Positions 1 through 9,420 are shown, numbered from the stretch's first letter. The stretch is 54,579 nucleotides of DNA from Olavius algarvensis associated proteobacterium Delta 3 (GCA_903231505.1 CAFBRK010000134.1:1-54579), one strand, 5' to 3'. The notes: generated by a model from the sequence alone, not told the origin. Made by a program: numbers and translations.

Positions 1-255
1 ACATTGCACCAAATGGAGACCTTCATGGGCAAGGCACTTCGAGATGAAGCTGTAGTCCGACTACCGCGAATCTCGAATAACGCAGGCCAGGGAGGTCTCT
101 GTTTGGCCCGCAGGGTGAAATCTTTTCAGGCCGTTCATCCGTTTTTCAACGTGACACATGGCATCGTAGCCCGATGCGTCAGTTTTCACGTTAAGGCACC
201 GATATTGTTTCTTTTATAACATTTGCTGAAATGATTTCATGCCATGTTCGGGTTA
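1..255 (+). repeat. Structured palindromic element, copy 1 (left end cut by window)
   Basis: This is the first of two copies of a ~262-bp element; the other is at 21367-21628. Arm 1 pairs 9-28 with 87-106 (20 positions, one mismatch, three G-U). Inside it 38-45 pairs with 70-77 and a tip pairs 52-56 with 60-64. Arm 2 pairs 116-129 with 226-239 (13 of 14) and closes a loop whose sequence is unlike copy 2. The right end reads GCCATGTTCGGGTTA, matching the terminal inverted repeat of copy 2; the first ~8 bases of the left end lie outside the window. It contains no convincing gene. It may be a non-autonomous mobile element or a structured RNA. Confidence 0.8.
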
Positions 256-1236
256 ATTGGCTTTCCAGCACCGCACGTAGTGACCATCACCCACGCGGAC
301 CCACCGGGTGTCCGGTTTTCGGCACGCCTCGGTCCGGTCCGGACAGATGACGGAGAATCCGCAGCCTTCCGGTGGCTCCAGGGCCATGTCTTCCCAGTTT
401 TCCGGGATGTTCAGAAGCCCGGCCGCTTCGGGGCGTGGATCGGGGATGGCCGACAGCAGGGTGTGGGTATAGGGGTGCCTTGGATTGTCGAAGAGAACCG
501 TGGAAGGCGCTTCTTCCACGATCTGTCCTTTGTACATCACCGCCACCCGGTCGCAGAGGTATCCCACAACATTGAGATCGTGGGAGATGAACAGATAACT
601 TAAACCGAGATGGTCTTGCAGATCTTTCAGTAGATTGATGATCTGTGCCTGGATGGAAACATCCAGTGCGGATACCGGCTCATCGCAGATAATCAGGGAC
701 GGCTCCACGCTCAGGGAGCGGGCGATCCCGACCCGTTGCCGTTGTCCGCCGCTGAATTCATGGGGGTATCGGTCGGCAAATTCCGGGGAGAGGCCGACCA
801 TCTCGAGCAATTCCGCGATTCTGGCGCGGGTCTTGCCGTCCCGGTTCATACCCAGGGTGCGCAATCCTTCCTCAATTGTCTGCCCCACCGTCATCCGCGG
901 GTTTAACGAGCCGTAAGGATCCTGGAAGACGATCTGAATTTCCTTCCGGAGGGGCTTCATTTCCTTTTCGGAAAGTCGACTGATGTCTTGTCCGTTGAAC
1001 CGGATCTCACCCTCGTCCGGATCGATCAGCCGCAAGAGAAGACGGGCCACGGTCGATTTGCCGCAACCGCTTTCACCCACCAGGCCAAGGGTCTTCCCCG
1101 TGTCGATGGTCATATCGACATTGTCCACGGCCTTTACCCATCCCATGGTCCTCTGAAAGAAACCACGGCGGACAGGGAAGTATTTCTTCAGACCGGTGAC
1201 ACGCATAATCGGATTCTGGTGTTCTTCCATTTCCAT
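253..1236 (-). CDS. Oligopeptide/dipeptide/nickel ABC transporter ATPase (OppF/DppF type)
   Basis: This is the second ATPase of a five-gene peptide-type importer; it hydrolyses ATP at the inner face of the membrane to drive uptake. The 327-aa protein shows Walker [10 protein letters not shown] (about 54-62), Q-loop FQDP, signature FSGGQ (about 161-165), Walker B LIICDEP (about 181-187) and the H-loop ISHDL. The C-terminal part carries the extension typical of the OppD/DppF family (HPYT, later paired cysteines). Its start lies 23 bases after the end of the OppD gene, so the two are co-transcribed. The stop TAA (255-253) is formed by the outermost bases of the adjoining structured repeat. The substrate (peptide, nickel or other) cannot be read from this subunit. 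Confidence 0.95.
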   Translation of the reverse strand: MEMEEHQNPIMRVTGLKKYFPVRRGFFQRTMGWVKAVDNVDMTIDTGKTLGLVGESGCGKSTVARLLLRLIDPDEGEIRFNGQDISRLSEKEMKPLRKEIQIVFQDPYGSLNPRMTVGQTIEEGLRTLGMNRDGKTRARIAELLEMVGLSPEFADRYPHEFSGGQRQRVGIARSLSVEPSLIICDEPVSALDVSIQAQIINLLKDLQDHLGLSYLFISHDLNVVGYLCDRVAVMYKGQIVEEAPSTVLFDNPRHPYTHTLLSAIPDPRPEAAGLLNIPENWEDMALEPPEGCGFSVICPDRTEACRKPDTRWVRVGDGHYVRCWKAN

Positions 1237-1259
1237 TGTGACCCGTTACGGTGGTTCGC

Positions 1260-2258
1260 TTATGATCCGCCGGTCTCCCGGCGCTCGTAGAGGACCGGAC
1301 AGCGCGAAAGGTGTCCGTCACCATAGTCGCACAACTCCGGAAAACGCGTCCGACACGTTTCAACCGAATAACGACATCTGGGGTGAAACGGGCACCCCGG
1401 CGGTTTCCGGGCGGGATTCGGAACGCTGCCCGGTATGCTGCTCAGCCGCTGCCCCCGTTTGGAGCGTGTCGGCAGCGATGCCAACAGCCCCTGTGTATAG
1501 GGATGCCGGGGGGTTTGAAAGATCCCGGCCGTTCGCCCGGACTCCACGCCGATGCCGGCATACATGATGTAGACCCGTTCGGCCACATTGGCCACCACAC
1601 CGAGATCGTGGGTAATATACAGGACCGCCATATCCCGTTTTTTCTGCAGTTCCTTGAACAGATTGAGAATCTGTGCCTGAACGGTCACATCCAGGGCGGT
1701 GGTCGGTTCATCGGCGATCACCATGTCCGGATGGCACGCCAGGGCCATGGCGATCATTACCCGCTGCCGCTGCCCACCGCTGAGCTGATGGGGGTAGTCC
1801 TGCAGACGGCTTTCCGCAGAAGGGATACCGACATCTTTCAGGAGCTGTACGGACCTGGTATGGACCTCATCCTGGGGCACCTTCTCGTGGGCCAGGATGG
1901 CTTCTCCAATCTGATCGCCGATGGTGAACACGGGGTTCAATGATGTTAGCGGTTCCTGGAAGACCATGCCGATACGATTGCCCCGAATGGTCCGCAGGTC
2001 GTCTTCTCCCAGAGAGGAGATATCGATGCCGTCAAAACCGATACTGCCGCCGGCCATAATGCCGGGCGGAATCGGTATCAGGCCCAGGATGCTCAGCGCC
2101 GTCACGGTCTTCCCGCATCCGGATTCGCCGACAATGCAGACCGTCTCCCGTCGACCCACGTCAAAGCTGACCCCGTCCACCGCTTTGGCCAGGCCGTTAT
2201 CGCTCCTGAAGTGGATGCGAAGGTCGGAAACGGAAAGTAGTACGTCGTTATCGGTCAT
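1260..2258 (-). CDS. Oligopeptide/dipeptide ABC transporter ATPase (OppD/DppD type)
   Basis: This is the first ATPase of the importer and pairs with the downstream OppF-type subunit. The 332-aa protein has Walker A GESGCGKT (about 44-51), FQEP Q-loop, signature LSGGQRQRV, Walker B VIADEP and the D-loop and H-loop (ALDVT, ITHDLG). The C-terminal oligo_HPY region is present, including the cysteine motif GCPFHPRC, which in related proteins can hold an iron-sulfur cluster or structural metal; that role is inference here. A GGAG ribosome-binding site lies upstream of the ATG. A 200-bp gap separates it from the permease gene and contains short 8-bp repeats (see 2304-2335), so it might have its own promoter. 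Confidence 0.95.
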   Translation of the reverse strand: MTDNDVLLSVSDLRIHFRSDNGLAKAVDGVSFDVGRRETVCIVGESGCGKTVTALSILGLIPIPPGIMAGGSIGFDGIDISSLGEDDLRTIRGNRIGMVFQEPLTSLNPVFTIGDQIGEAILAHEKVPQDEVHTRSVQLLKDVGIPSAESRLQDYPHQLSGGQRQRVMIAMALACHPDMVIADEPTTALDVTVQAQILNLFKELQKKRDMAVLYITHDLGVVANVAERVYIMYAGIGVESGRTAGIFQTPRHPYTQGLLASLPTRSKRGQRLSSIPGSVPNPARKPPGCPFHPRCRYSVETCRTRFPELCDYGDGHLSRCPVLYERRETGGS

Positions 2259-2303
2259 ATACCGCTCCAGAGAAGAGGTGTTTTCGTGATCATGAACTGA
2301 GTT

Positions 2304-2335
2304 GGAGTACTGGAGTGCTGGAGTACTGGATTTTC
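2304..2335 (+). repeat. Short 8-bp tandem repeat (TGGAGTRC units)
   Basis: Four consecutive octamers of the type TGGAGTAC / TGGAGTGC / TGGAGTAC / TGGATTTT lie between the OppC and OppD genes. A looser reverse-strand match (CCATTGCTCC, CCATTACTCC) follows at about 2363-2395, so the gap could fold as an imperfect hairpin. The array resembles the 8-bp arrays elsewhere in the window in period but not in sequence. Confidence 0.5.
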
Positions 2336-2458
2336 CAGTTCATCACTGAACATCTTCTTCGTTCCATTGCTCCAACACTCCATTACTCCGTATTGTTTTC
2401 GCTTCGTCATACCAAATGCCTCGATATCTTCTCTGTTTCTGATTTACCGGTCCTGCGT

Positions 2459-3637
2459 TCAGTGGCGCTCCCGCAGCTTCGGATTCAGCGCATCCCTCAG
2501 CCCTTCACCAAAAAGATTAAACGACAGCACGACGATGAGGATGGCGATCCCCGGCACAAAGGTCAGCCAGGGTGCATCAAAAATGAAATCCTTCCCGCCG
2601 GACAGGATGTTGCCCCATGTGGCGTGGGGCGGCGGAACCCCGAAACCCAAAAAGCTCAACCCGGCCTCGGTGAGTATTGCCGAAGCGATCCCGATGGTCG
2701 CCGACACCAGCACCGGCGCAATGGCGTTGGGCATCATCTGCCGGAAAATAATCCGATAGGTCCGGATGCCCAGCGCCCTGGCCGCAAGCACAAAATCCTG
2801 CTCCCGGAGGGAGAGAAATTCGGCCCGGACAAACCGGGTCGTCCCCATCCAGCTGGTCAACCCAATAACGATCATGATGTTGTACAGACTGGCCGGCAGC
2901 AACGCGACAACGGTGAGGATCAAAAAGAAACTCGGAAAGCACAGCATAATGTCCACCAGCCGCATGATCAGGGTGTCCGCGGTCAGTACAGGAAAACGCA
3001 ACGCGTTCAAAAACACGGGCATCGGCCGCTTTCTCCATATCTTCTGTGCCGCGATGCTCACGATCACCACGCCGGACCCCAGCCCCATCAGAACGATGGC
3101 GGACCCTTTCGCACCGGCGATCCAGGCGGCCACACCGAACAGGAGCAGAAACGCCGGAAGCATATGATCCACGCGGATGGCCGCCTGGCCGAAATAGCCG
3201 GCGATACCGCCCAGGAAAATGCCGATGACCACCGAGATGCCGACCGCCACAAACCCGACCGTCAGGGACACCCAGGCACCCTGAAGCATCCGGGCGAAGA
3301 CATCCCTGCCCAGATTGTCGGTGCCGAACAGATAGACCCCCAGAGGCGGCACTTCCCCGGGCCGCAGGGTGTCCAGATTGGGCCGGGACAAAGGCGGTTT
3401 CAGCTTTTCCTGGAGCCGTACCTGGGCCGGATCCAGAAGCGGTTGGGTTCCGGAGGTCACCAGAAGCCCGACAACGGCGGTGAAAAAAAACAGGCCGAAG
3501 ATCGCCAGGCCGCTGACGGCAAGGCTGTTTCTGCGAAACAACACCCAGAATTGCTGAAACCGCGACCGGGTCGGTCCCAAGGGGGTTTCGATCACGTCTC
3601 CGGGGGATGCCGTCTGGCTGTGGGTGGCGCTGCTCAT
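2459..3637 (-). CDS. Peptide-type ABC transporter permease (OppC/DppC)
   Basis: This is the second inner-membrane channel subunit of the importer. It is about 392 aa from the start chosen here (ATG at 3637), which overlaps the stop of the OppB gene in an ATGA tetramer and so is probably translated by coupling; the reading frame is open further upstream but that part lies within OppB. An N-terminal cytoplasmic stretch leads into a first membrane helix, followed by the family hallmark GTDNLGRDVFARML and the BPD_transp_1 core with the EAA loop (AARALGI). The protein is longer than usual OppC (about 300 aa) because of an insertion of roughly 80 residues with extra hydrophobic segments between the GTDNLGRD motif and the core helices. 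Confidence 0.92.
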   Translation of the reverse strand: MSSATHSQTASPGDVIETPLGPTRSRFQQFWVLFRRNSLAVSGLAIFGLFFFTAVVGLLVTSGTQPLLDPAQVRLQEKLKPPLSRPNLDTLRPGEVPPLGVYLFGTDNLGRDVFARMLQGAWVSLTVGFVAVGISVVIGIFLGGIAGYFGQAAIRVDHMLPAFLLLFGVAAWIAGAKGSAIVLMGLGSGVVIVSIAAQKIWRKRPMPVFLNALRFPVLTADTLIMRLVDIMLCFPSFFLILTVVALLPASLYNIMIVIGLTSWMGTTRFVRAEFLSLREQDFVLAARALGIRTYRIIFRQMMPNAIAPVLVSATIGIASAILTEAGLSFLGFGVPPPHATWGNILSGGKDFIFDAPWLTFVPGIAILIVVLSFNLFGEGLRDALNPKLRERH

Positions 3638-4593
3638 AGCCGTATCCTCGGATCGACAACCAGGTAAAGCAAATCTGAAATAAACGTTCCGATGAGTACC
3701 AGCACGGCGGAAATGAAATTCACCGTCAGGATGACCGGATAGTCCCGCGCCAGTATTGCCTCGTAAGCCATTCGGCCCATGCCGGGCCACGAAAAAATGG
3801 ATTCGGTGATCACCGATCCTCCGATCAGCCCCGGCAGAATCAGCCCGAACATGGTGACGAAAGGTAGCAGCGCGTTTCGCAGGGCATGCTTGTAGTGGAC
3901 CTGATCCGGCGGCAAGCCCTTGGCCCTGGCCGTCCGCACATAGTCCTGTCCCTCGACCTCCAGCATCTGGCTGCGAACATAGCGGGACAGAACGGCAATT
4001 CCGGCTGTGGCGCCCAGCACCGAAGGCAGCAGCAGATGCCAGATCCTGTCCATGAACCGGGTCATCGGGGATGTGCTGCCGATCCCGAAGGTTTCCATCC
4101 CGATCACCGGCACCTGAAACTGGGTGACCACGAAGATAATCAGAACATAGGCGAAGAAGAATCCGGGGATGGAGATGAGCAGATACGCCAGAAATGTGGA
4201 ACTTCGGTCAAAATTGCCGCCCCGCTGGAGAGCCGACCGGATGCCCACCGGAAACGAGAGGGTCCATGTCAGAATGGTGCCCACGATAAACAGCGGGAGG
4301 CTGTTCAGAAAACGCTCCCAGATTTTCAGAAGGACGGACTGATTGTCCTTCCAGGATACCGTGCGGCCGGTGAACAGATCCCGGTAGAAATAGAGGTACT
4401 GGATGGTGAGGGGTTTGTCGAGGTGGAATTCCGAGCGAAACCGCTCCACCATCTCGGGCGTAAATTTGGGGTTCATCGGATCCACCTGGCTCGGTTTTCC
4501 CGGCGCCAGGTGAATGATGAGAAACGAAACGATGGACACAAAGAAAAGTGTGATCATTTTCTGCACGGCGCTGCGACCGATGAAGGAAATCAT
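3634..4593 (-). CDS. Peptide-type ABC transporter permease (OppB/DppB)
   Basis: This is the first channel subunit of the importer. The 319-aa product begins with a membrane helix, then a periplasmic loop, and carries the BPD_transp_1 core and the EAA loop (VRTARAKGL) that contacts the ATPase. The motif GGSVITESIFSWPGMGR near residue 255 is characteristic of OppB/DppB. It overlaps the following OppC gene by four bases and lies 141 bases downstream of the binding-protein gene, which fits one transcript. Confidence 0.95.
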   Translation of the reverse strand: MISFIGRSAVQKMITLFFVSIVSFLIIHLAPGKPSQVDPMNPKFTPEMVERFRSEFHLDKPLTIQYLYFYRDLFTGRTVSWKDNQSVLLKIWERFLNSLPLFIVGTILTWTLSFPVGIRSALQRGGNFDRSSTFLAYLLISIPGFFFAYVLIIFVVTQFQVPVIGMETFGIGSTSPMTRFMDRIWHLLLPSVLGATAGIAVLSRYVRSQMLEVEGQDYVRTARAKGLPPDQVHYKHALRNALLPFVTMFGLILPGLIGGSVITESIFSWPGMGRMAYEAILARDYPVILTVNFISAVLVLIGTFISDLLYLVVDPRIRL

Positions 4594-4734
4594 ATCAGAT
4601 GTTCCTTTTCAGATCCTCGATCAGATCCGATTCCAACACGATGTGTACGGGTTCTTTGTTCCAGCACTTCAGTGAATCCCTTCGGCGGATCTCTTAATAA
4701 TACCTCACTGAGAAGATTTCACGCGATGCCAGGG

Positions 4735-6861
4735 TCATCCGTCCTGGGCAAACACCGGTACTCCGGGTAGTTTAATCCACTTGTTGAAATCGTACGCGTA
4801 GTCGCCGGTCTTGGTCGGTGTAATCTTCCGGTAGACAGGGCTCCCGTCCGGTCCCTGTTCCCTGATGACGATCCGCTTGTCCAGCACCGCCGTCCATTTG
4901 CGGACATAGAGAAAGTTGTAGGGCTGTGCCTCTGCGATGATTCGGTGCAGCCGGTGGCAGTAAGCCACCTGTTTCCGGTGGTCGTATTCCTGCCGGATCT
5001 TGATAATGAGGTCGTCCGCCTCTTTATTTTCGAAGCCCACAAAGTTGAGCTGATAGGGCCCTGTCTGGCTGGAATGCCAGATCTGATAGAGATCCGGATC
5101 GATGCCCATTTGCCATCCGAGGATCAATGCGTCGAAATCGAGTTTGTTGACCCGCTCCTGGATAAATACCGACCATTCCAGGAGATCTGTCCGAACATCG
5201 ACGCCGATTTTTTTCCAGGCATCCTGGGCGACCGCGAGGATGGCCTGCCGCAGTTGATTTCCGCTGTTGGTGATCAGGGTAAACGCCAGGCGCCTGCCGT
5301 CCTTTTCCAGCCAGCCCGATGCATTCCGGCGCCAGCCGGCGGATTCGAGAAGTTCCAGCGCCCCTTCGGGATCATAGGGCAGCGGCGATATGTCGTGATT
5401 GTAATAGCCGGTCTGCTTGACAAACGGGCCGGTGATCCGTTCCCCCTGCCCGTGAAGGACATAACGGATTATTTTGTCTACATCGATGGCCATCCCGAGT
5501 GCTTTGCGGACGCGCGGGTCCTTGAAGGGCGCCCGCCGCATGTTGTAGCCGATATACGTGTATCCGAATGAGATGCCTGAAAAATTTTGAAACCGGGCGT
5601 CCTCTGAAAGACGCGCGACCTGATGGGGCTGGACCTGATAGCTGTCGATGGTGCCCGCGTAAAATTCCATCTCCTGGGTCAACGGGTCGGGGATAATTCG
5701 GACCGCATATTGGGTATAATTGGGGGGGCCTTCCCAATAGTCGCCGAATCGGGTCAGGCGGATATACTGATCCGATTTCCAGGAGGTAAATCTGAACGGT
5801 CCGCATCCAACGGGGTTGCGTCCAAAACGGCTCTGGCGCAATGTGAAGGTGGCCGGATCCTTGTCGAGCCGTTCGGCCTCTTCGCGAAGCGCCCTCGGGT
5901 TGAGCAGGTGCTCCGGAAGGATACCCATGCCCCACGTGCCGATGGCAGGCGAGTAAAGCCGTTTATAGGTTATTTTTACCGTCAGCGGATCGATCACCTC
6001 GACAGCTTTGACCGGCTCGTAGTCGGCGACGCGCGGAGACAGGTTTTTGGGATTCATGATCGCTTCGTAGGTGAATTTTACGTCTCCGGCATCGAACACG
6101 TGCCCGTCGTGAAACCGGACGCCCGGTCTCAGGTGAAAGACGATAATCGGATTGTGTTCGACAGCCGGCACCATGGATTCGGCAAGGACGGAAAGCTGTT
6201 CCGGCGGCAGGTCCACATCTGTGGACAGAAAGGCGTCGCTCGGAAAGGACGAAAAATATTCGGCGCCCAGAAGCGGTTCAAGGTTCTTGAACAGGTCCTG
6301 ATCCACCCGGTTCAGGACCAGCCGGACCCGGGCCGGTGCCGATATCTGAGCGTCGACCTGCTGCGCCCCCTCGGGCCCCTTGAAGGCGTGGGTGGCCGAG
6401 AATGTTCGGGAAGGCAGGATCGTGACGGCCTGAATGTTCGCAAGGGACTCGGCCACCGCCCCGGACCATCGGCCGGGTGTCTGTGCTGCCGACCGGATCA
6501 ACCCGGCCACCGATTCCGGATCGCTGGAACTCAATCCCGGTACGGCTGCTGTCGGGTTCATGTGGAAAAAAGCCTCTTCGTAAATATCCCAGGACAGCGC
6601 CAGGCGGCCGCGAAAATGCAGGTCCTTGTCCCGATCGATGAGGGAATCGAACACCTGGGATTGGATCTGGCTGCTGGCGGTATCCGCCGAGAGGATGGGA
6701 TTTAAAATACTGGCATCGCCGGCAGATGCGGTAATGTACTGGACAAGCCGATCGGGATTGCCCCGGGTCTGCTGTTCGTAGGACGGCACCCAGAAGTAGG
6801 ACTGGAGAAGAATCAGGATGATCACTGCCGGGGCAATGATGAGCAGCCGTCGTGTGAGCAT
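4735..6861 (-). CDS. Extracellular solute-binding protein, family 5 (SBP_bac_5)
   Basis: This is the substrate-binding subunit of the importer and first gene of the operon. It is 708 aa, longer than the usual 500-600 aa. Residues 5-25 form a hydrophobic helix without a lipobox or clear cleavage site, so it may stay anchored. Family 5 features are visible: the early ILNPILSADTASSQ segment, FHLRPGVRFHDG near residue 250, and a C-terminal segment on a single-domain scale typical of DppA/OppA. The extra length is an insertion of roughly 150 residues (about 95-245) between the LALSWDI strand and the HLRPGV strand. An intrinsic terminator upstream (6945-6981) separates it from the preceding minus-strand gene. 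Confidence 0.9.
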   Translation of the reverse strand: MLTRRLLIIAPAVIILILLQSYFWVPSYEQQTRGNPDRLVQYITASAGDASILNPILSADTASSQIQSQVFDSLIDRDKDLHFRGRLALSWDIYEEAFFHMNPTAAVPGLSSSDPESVAGLIRSAAQTPGRWSGAVAESLANIQAVTILPSRTFSATHAFKGPEGAQQVDAQISAPARVRLVLNRVDQDLFKNLEPLLGAEYFSSFPSDAFLSTDVDLPPEQLSVLAESMVPAVEHNPIIVFHLRPGVRFHDGHVFDAGDVKFTYEAIMNPKNLSPRVADYEPVKAVEVIDPLTVKITYKRLYSPAIGTWGMGILPEHLLNPRALREEAERLDKDPATFTLRQSRFGRNPVGCGPFRFTSWKSDQYIRLTRFGDYWEGPPNYTQYAVRIIPDPLTQEMEFYAGTIDSYQVQPHQVARLSEDARFQNFSGISFGYTYIGYNMRRAPFKDPRVRKALGMAIDVDKIIRYVLHGQGERITGPFVKQTGYYNHDISPLPYDPEGALELLESAGWRRNASGWLEKDGRRLAFTLITNSGNQLRQAILAVAQDAWKKIGVDVRTDLLEWSVFIQERVNKLDFDALILGWQMGIDPDLYQIWHSSQTGPYQLNFVGFENKEADDLIIKIRQEYDHRKQVAYCHRLHRIIAEAQPYNFLYVRKWTAVLDKRIVIREQGPDGSPVYRKITPTKTGDYAYDFNKWIKLPGVPVFAQDG

Positions 6862-6944
6862 GGATCAGGTCCTTGCCATGGGCGCGATGGTTAGCGGCGG
6901 ATCCTGACAGGAGCCGCCGGTCCCGGGGGTTGCCGGATCTGGAC

Positions 6945-6981
6945 AAAAAGAGCGAATGGCCGGTTGTCGACCATTCGCTCT
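6945..6981 (-). terminator. Rho-independent terminator after the H1-like membrane protein gene
   Basis: Read on the minus strand, an 11-bp perfect stem AGAGCGAATGG / CCATTCGCTCT (6971-6981 with 6949-6959) with an 11-base loop is followed directly by TTTTT. It lies 27 bases after the stop of the gene at 7008 and before the binding-protein start. Confidence 0.85.
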
Positions 6982-7007
6982 GATGATCCCGTGCAACGGT
7001 GGGGCCG

Positions 7008-8351
7008 CTATTTGCCGGCCGCCGCTTCCGCTTCCGCATCCGCTTCTGCTTTGGCGGCTTGTTGGGCTTTCAGTTCGCCGAGCATGTTTTCAATCGACTC
7101 GGTTTTACTTTTCACCAGGGCGGCCTGCTGCGCGTCGAGTTTGAGCCCGCGCGTCTCTTCGAGACTGTCGACGGTTCTTTTCTGAACGGCGACATTGGTT
7201 TTGACCATCAACGTCATAAACTCGATGCTGTCCAGGCGGGAATACGCAGCGGACCGCAGCTCCGGCGTGGCGGCGTATTTCAGGGCTTTTTGCAGATAGG
7301 TCCGCATCGCTTCATAATCCGGCATCCCCTTCATGGCGAGCAGTTCATCGGCTTTGCCCACATAGAAATCGAACACCATGGGATACACTTCATTCCGCGA
7401 GTAAACCTCTTTTACGGGTGCGGGCGCCTCCATTCCGGAAAGAACGAGGAGGCGATCCTGGCCCATGGGGGCGAACCGTCCCTGCCAGATTTCCAGACCT
7501 CCGTCGGCGGTCTTCAGATAGAAGTTTCCGGTGTTCATCATGCTCGCGCCGATCAGCACCAGGATCAGCACAGCGAATCCCGCAATACCGTATTTGAACA
7601 TCTTTGCCATCGGATCGGCCGGTTCCGCCGATGCCGGCGGCGGGTCATAGGATACCGCCACCTCCGCTTCGGCCGCAATTCTTTCCTGGGCCGGCGCTTC
7701 AGCAGCGGCCGTCTCAACCGGGGGCTTCCCGGCAGGGGCTTTGTCCACATCGGGTTTTCCAGCGGCAGTTTTAAGGTCCGCCGCGCTGTATTTACGGAAT
7801 TGAATGCCCCGCAGCCGCTTCAGCTCGGCCTCACTGGTCGTTGCAAAATAAGGCGGGGATGTCACATCTTTGGGCGTTGCATCCGGCGGGCCCGGCGTTT
7901 CGGATGGTTCCGGTTTTTCAACCGCGAACGTTTTGAAAATCAGCTCCTTGCGGGACACCGGTTTTTTCTTGGGTGCCGCCTTTTTCGGTTTGGCCGTCGG
8001 GGTCTTTTTCACTGTTTTTTTGGCCTTGGGCGCTGCCGCCTTTTTGGTTTTCGGTGCGGCTTTTCCCGGTACGGCCTTTTTGGCCTTGGGCGCCGCTTTA
8101 GCCTTGGGCGCTGCTTTGGCCTTGGGCGCTGCTTTGGCCTTGGGGGCTGCTTTGGCCTTGGGGGTCTTTTTCGCTGTCGTCGCGGCCTTTGCCGTGCCGG
8201 CCGTTTTGGCTTTGGTCGTCTTCTTTGCTGTCGCGGTCTTCGCTTTTGCAGAAGGTTTGGTTGTGGCCGCCGCCTTTTTCGGTGTTTTTTTCTTCTCTTC
8301 TTCGTCGGCGGACTTTTTTGAAGTCGATTTGATCAAGCTGTCCTTTCCCAT
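7008..8351 (-). CDS. Membrane protein with histone-H1-like Lys/Ala/Pro-rich cytoplasmic tail
   Basis: The 447-aa product has three parts. Residues about 20-135 are almost entirely Lys, Ala, Pro and Thr, with hexapeptide repeats APKAKA (about 69-93), as in histone H1 tails and bacterial Hc1/AlgP-like proteins. Residues 136-250 are Pro/Ala/Glu-rich and probably disordered. A single membrane helix spans about 254-272, followed by a ~175-aa domain predicted outside the membrane, with helical, TPR-like spacing (DYEAMRTYLQKALKYA) and an Ala/Glu/Lys coiled coil at the end. The positive tail suggests N-in topology, so a nucleic-acid-binding tail would be held at the membrane; this is inference. An AGGGG ribosome site precedes the ATG. 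No family name is assigned. Confidence 0.85.
   Translation of the reverse strand: MGKDSLIKSTSKKSADEEEKKKTPKKAAATTKPSAKAKTATAKKTTKAKTAGTAKAATTAKKTPKAKAAPKAKAAPKAKAAPKAKAAPKAKKAVPGKAAPKTKKAAAPKAKKTVKKTPTAKPKKAAPKKKPVSRKELIFKTFAVEKPEPSETPGPPDATPKDVTSPPYFATTSEAELKRLRGIQFRKYSAADLKTAAGKPDVDKAPAGKPPVETAAAEAPAQERIAAEAEVAVSYDPPPASAEPADPMAKMFKYGIAGFAVLILVLIGASMMNTGNFYLKTADGGLEIWQGRFAPMGQDRLLVLSGMEAPAPVKEVYSRNEVYPMVFDFYVGKADELLAMKGMPDYEAMRTYLQKALKYAATPELRSAAYSRLDSIEFMTLMVKTNVAVQKRTVDSLEETRGLKLDAQQAALVKSKTESIENMLGELKAQQAAKAEADAEAEAAAGK
8069..8161 (-). repeat. 18-bp in-frame tandem repeat encoding APKAKA hexapeptides
   Basis: Within the H1-like gene the minus strand repeats GCCCCCAAGGCCAAAGCA-type 18-mers about four to five times with few differences, encoding successive APKAKA units. 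The near identity of copies points to recent slippage and a length-variable tail. Confidence 0.7.
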
Positions 8352-8634
8352 AAGAACCCCTTTGAATTATGATCTGTTTGGAATATATATCGGTAGGTTG
8401 ACAGTACCAAAGCTGTTATCCTATATCGGATCAGGCCTGCTTTGTAAATATGTTTTTACGATAAAGCCCCGGTGGCGTAAGGGGTCAGGATCGAAATCCC
8501 TGAAACGGATTTTCCGCGCCGCGTCGGCCGGGAAACGGTCCGCCGGGAAATCTTCGGACTTGCCGGGACGGCCGGATTTGACTTTGTCACCCTGGATCTG
8601 GAAGGATACCGGCAGGGATTCTGGGAAACCTACC

Positions 8635-8714
8635 GTTCCGTTGCGCCCTCTGCGACTCTGCGATCATCGGTTCCATATGTCTGCAAACGGAACATATTTG
8701 GGACAACCACTATA
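8635..8714 (-). repeat. Dispersed repeat B, copy 1 (80 bp)
   Basis: The segment ends in ACATATTTGGGACAACCACTATA and its reverse complement matches 46781-46860 over the full 80 bp with few differences. The TATAG(T)GGTTG..TAAATATGTTCCGATTG end is shared with dispersed repeat A, suggesting related mobile repeats. The remainder of the gap 8352-8634 shows no gene; on the minus strand it should hold the promoter of the H1-like gene, with TTTACA, a 17-base spacer and TATAGG (about 8424-8452) as a weak candidate. Confidence 0.75.
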
Positions 8715-8733
8715 ACACCGGAAAGGAGGGGTC

Positions 8734-9315
8734 ATGGCAGAGAAGAAAATTTTGATGCTGGTGGGTGACTATGTGGAGGATTATGAGGTCATGGTGCCGT
8801 TTCAGGCATTGCAGATGGTCGGTTACACGGTCCATGCAGTCTGCCCGGATAAGTCCGCCGGCGACGCCATCAAGACGGCGATTCACGATTTCGAGGGCGC
8901 CCAGACCTATAGCGAAAAACCGGGCCACAACTTTACCCTGAACGCCACCTTCGAAGAGATCGCCCCTGAAGACTATGATGCCCTTGTGGTTCCGGGAGGG
9001 CGCGCTCCGGAGTACATCCGATTGAATCCGGCAGTGCTTGACATCGTGCGCCATTTCGATGGGGCCGGGAAACCGATTGCCTCAATTTGTCACGGCCTTC
9101 AGGTGCTGGCGGCTGCCGGCATCCTGAAAGGAAGGCAGTGTGCGGCCTACCCGGCGGTGGGACCCGATGTCAACAGTGCCGGTGGCACCTACGTGGACAT
9201 CCCCGTGGACAGGGCACACCAGGATCTCAACCTGGTGACGGCACCGGCATGGCCGGCTCATCAGCAGTGGCTGGCGATGTTTTTACAGGTTATGGGGGCC
9301 AAGATCGAGCTTTAG
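8734..9315 (+). CDS. DJ-1/PfpI family protein
   Basis: This 193-aa protein belongs to the DJ-1/PfpI superfamily of glutamine-amidotransferase-like folds, which includes proteases, chaperones and glyoxalase/deglycase enzymes. The nucleophile elbow [13 protein letters not shown] places the reactive Cys at about 119 with His120, and [12 protein letters not shown] (about 85-96) is the conserved PfpI segment. An early acidic residue (about E15-E18 region) could complete the site. A strong ribosome site (GGAAAGGAGGGG) precedes the ATG. It is followed after about 100 bases by an aminotransferase on the same strand, with a short hairpin (9320-9338) in between. The exact activity cannot be decided from sequence. 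Confidence 0.93.
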   Translation: MAEKKILMLVGDYVEDYEVMVPFQALQMVGYTVHAVCPDKSAGDAIKTAIHDFEGAQTYSEKPGHNFTLNATFEEIAPEDYDALVVPGGRAPEYIRLNPAVLDIVRHFDGAGKPIASICHGLQVLAAAGILKGRQCAAYPAVGPDVNSAGGTYVDIPVDRAHQDLNLVTAPAWPAHQQWLAMFLQVMGAKIEL

Positions 9316-9319
9316 CATG

Positions 9320-9338
9320 CCATGACACCGTGTCATGG
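9320..9338 (+). terminator. Hairpin between PfpI and aminotransferase genes
   Basis: An 8-bp perfect stem CCATGACA / TGTCATGG with a three-base loop lies five bases after the PfpI stop. No T-run follows, so it may be an attenuating or RNA-stabilising hairpin and not a full terminator. Confidence 0.4.
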
Positions 9339-9420
9339 GGCGGGGAAGCAGAAACGCCGGAATCACCTGGATCGATCCGTTGAACAATGAACAGGTCATG
9401 GTTTCCATGAAGGGGGAATG

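Noticed and set aside
4..219. 71-aa frame within the structured element at the window start
   Set aside because: Not conserved in copy 2, where the corresponding frame differs after the first arm; the conservation pattern is that of base pairing.
2315..3667. 450-aa plus-strand frame opposite the permease gene
   Set aside because: Antisense shadow of OppC with Pro/Gln/His-rich, unnatural composition; no ribosome site.
6999..8321. 440-aa plus-strand frame opposite the H1-like gene
   Set aside because: Gly/Phe/Arg-rich antisense image of the Lys/Ala repeats.
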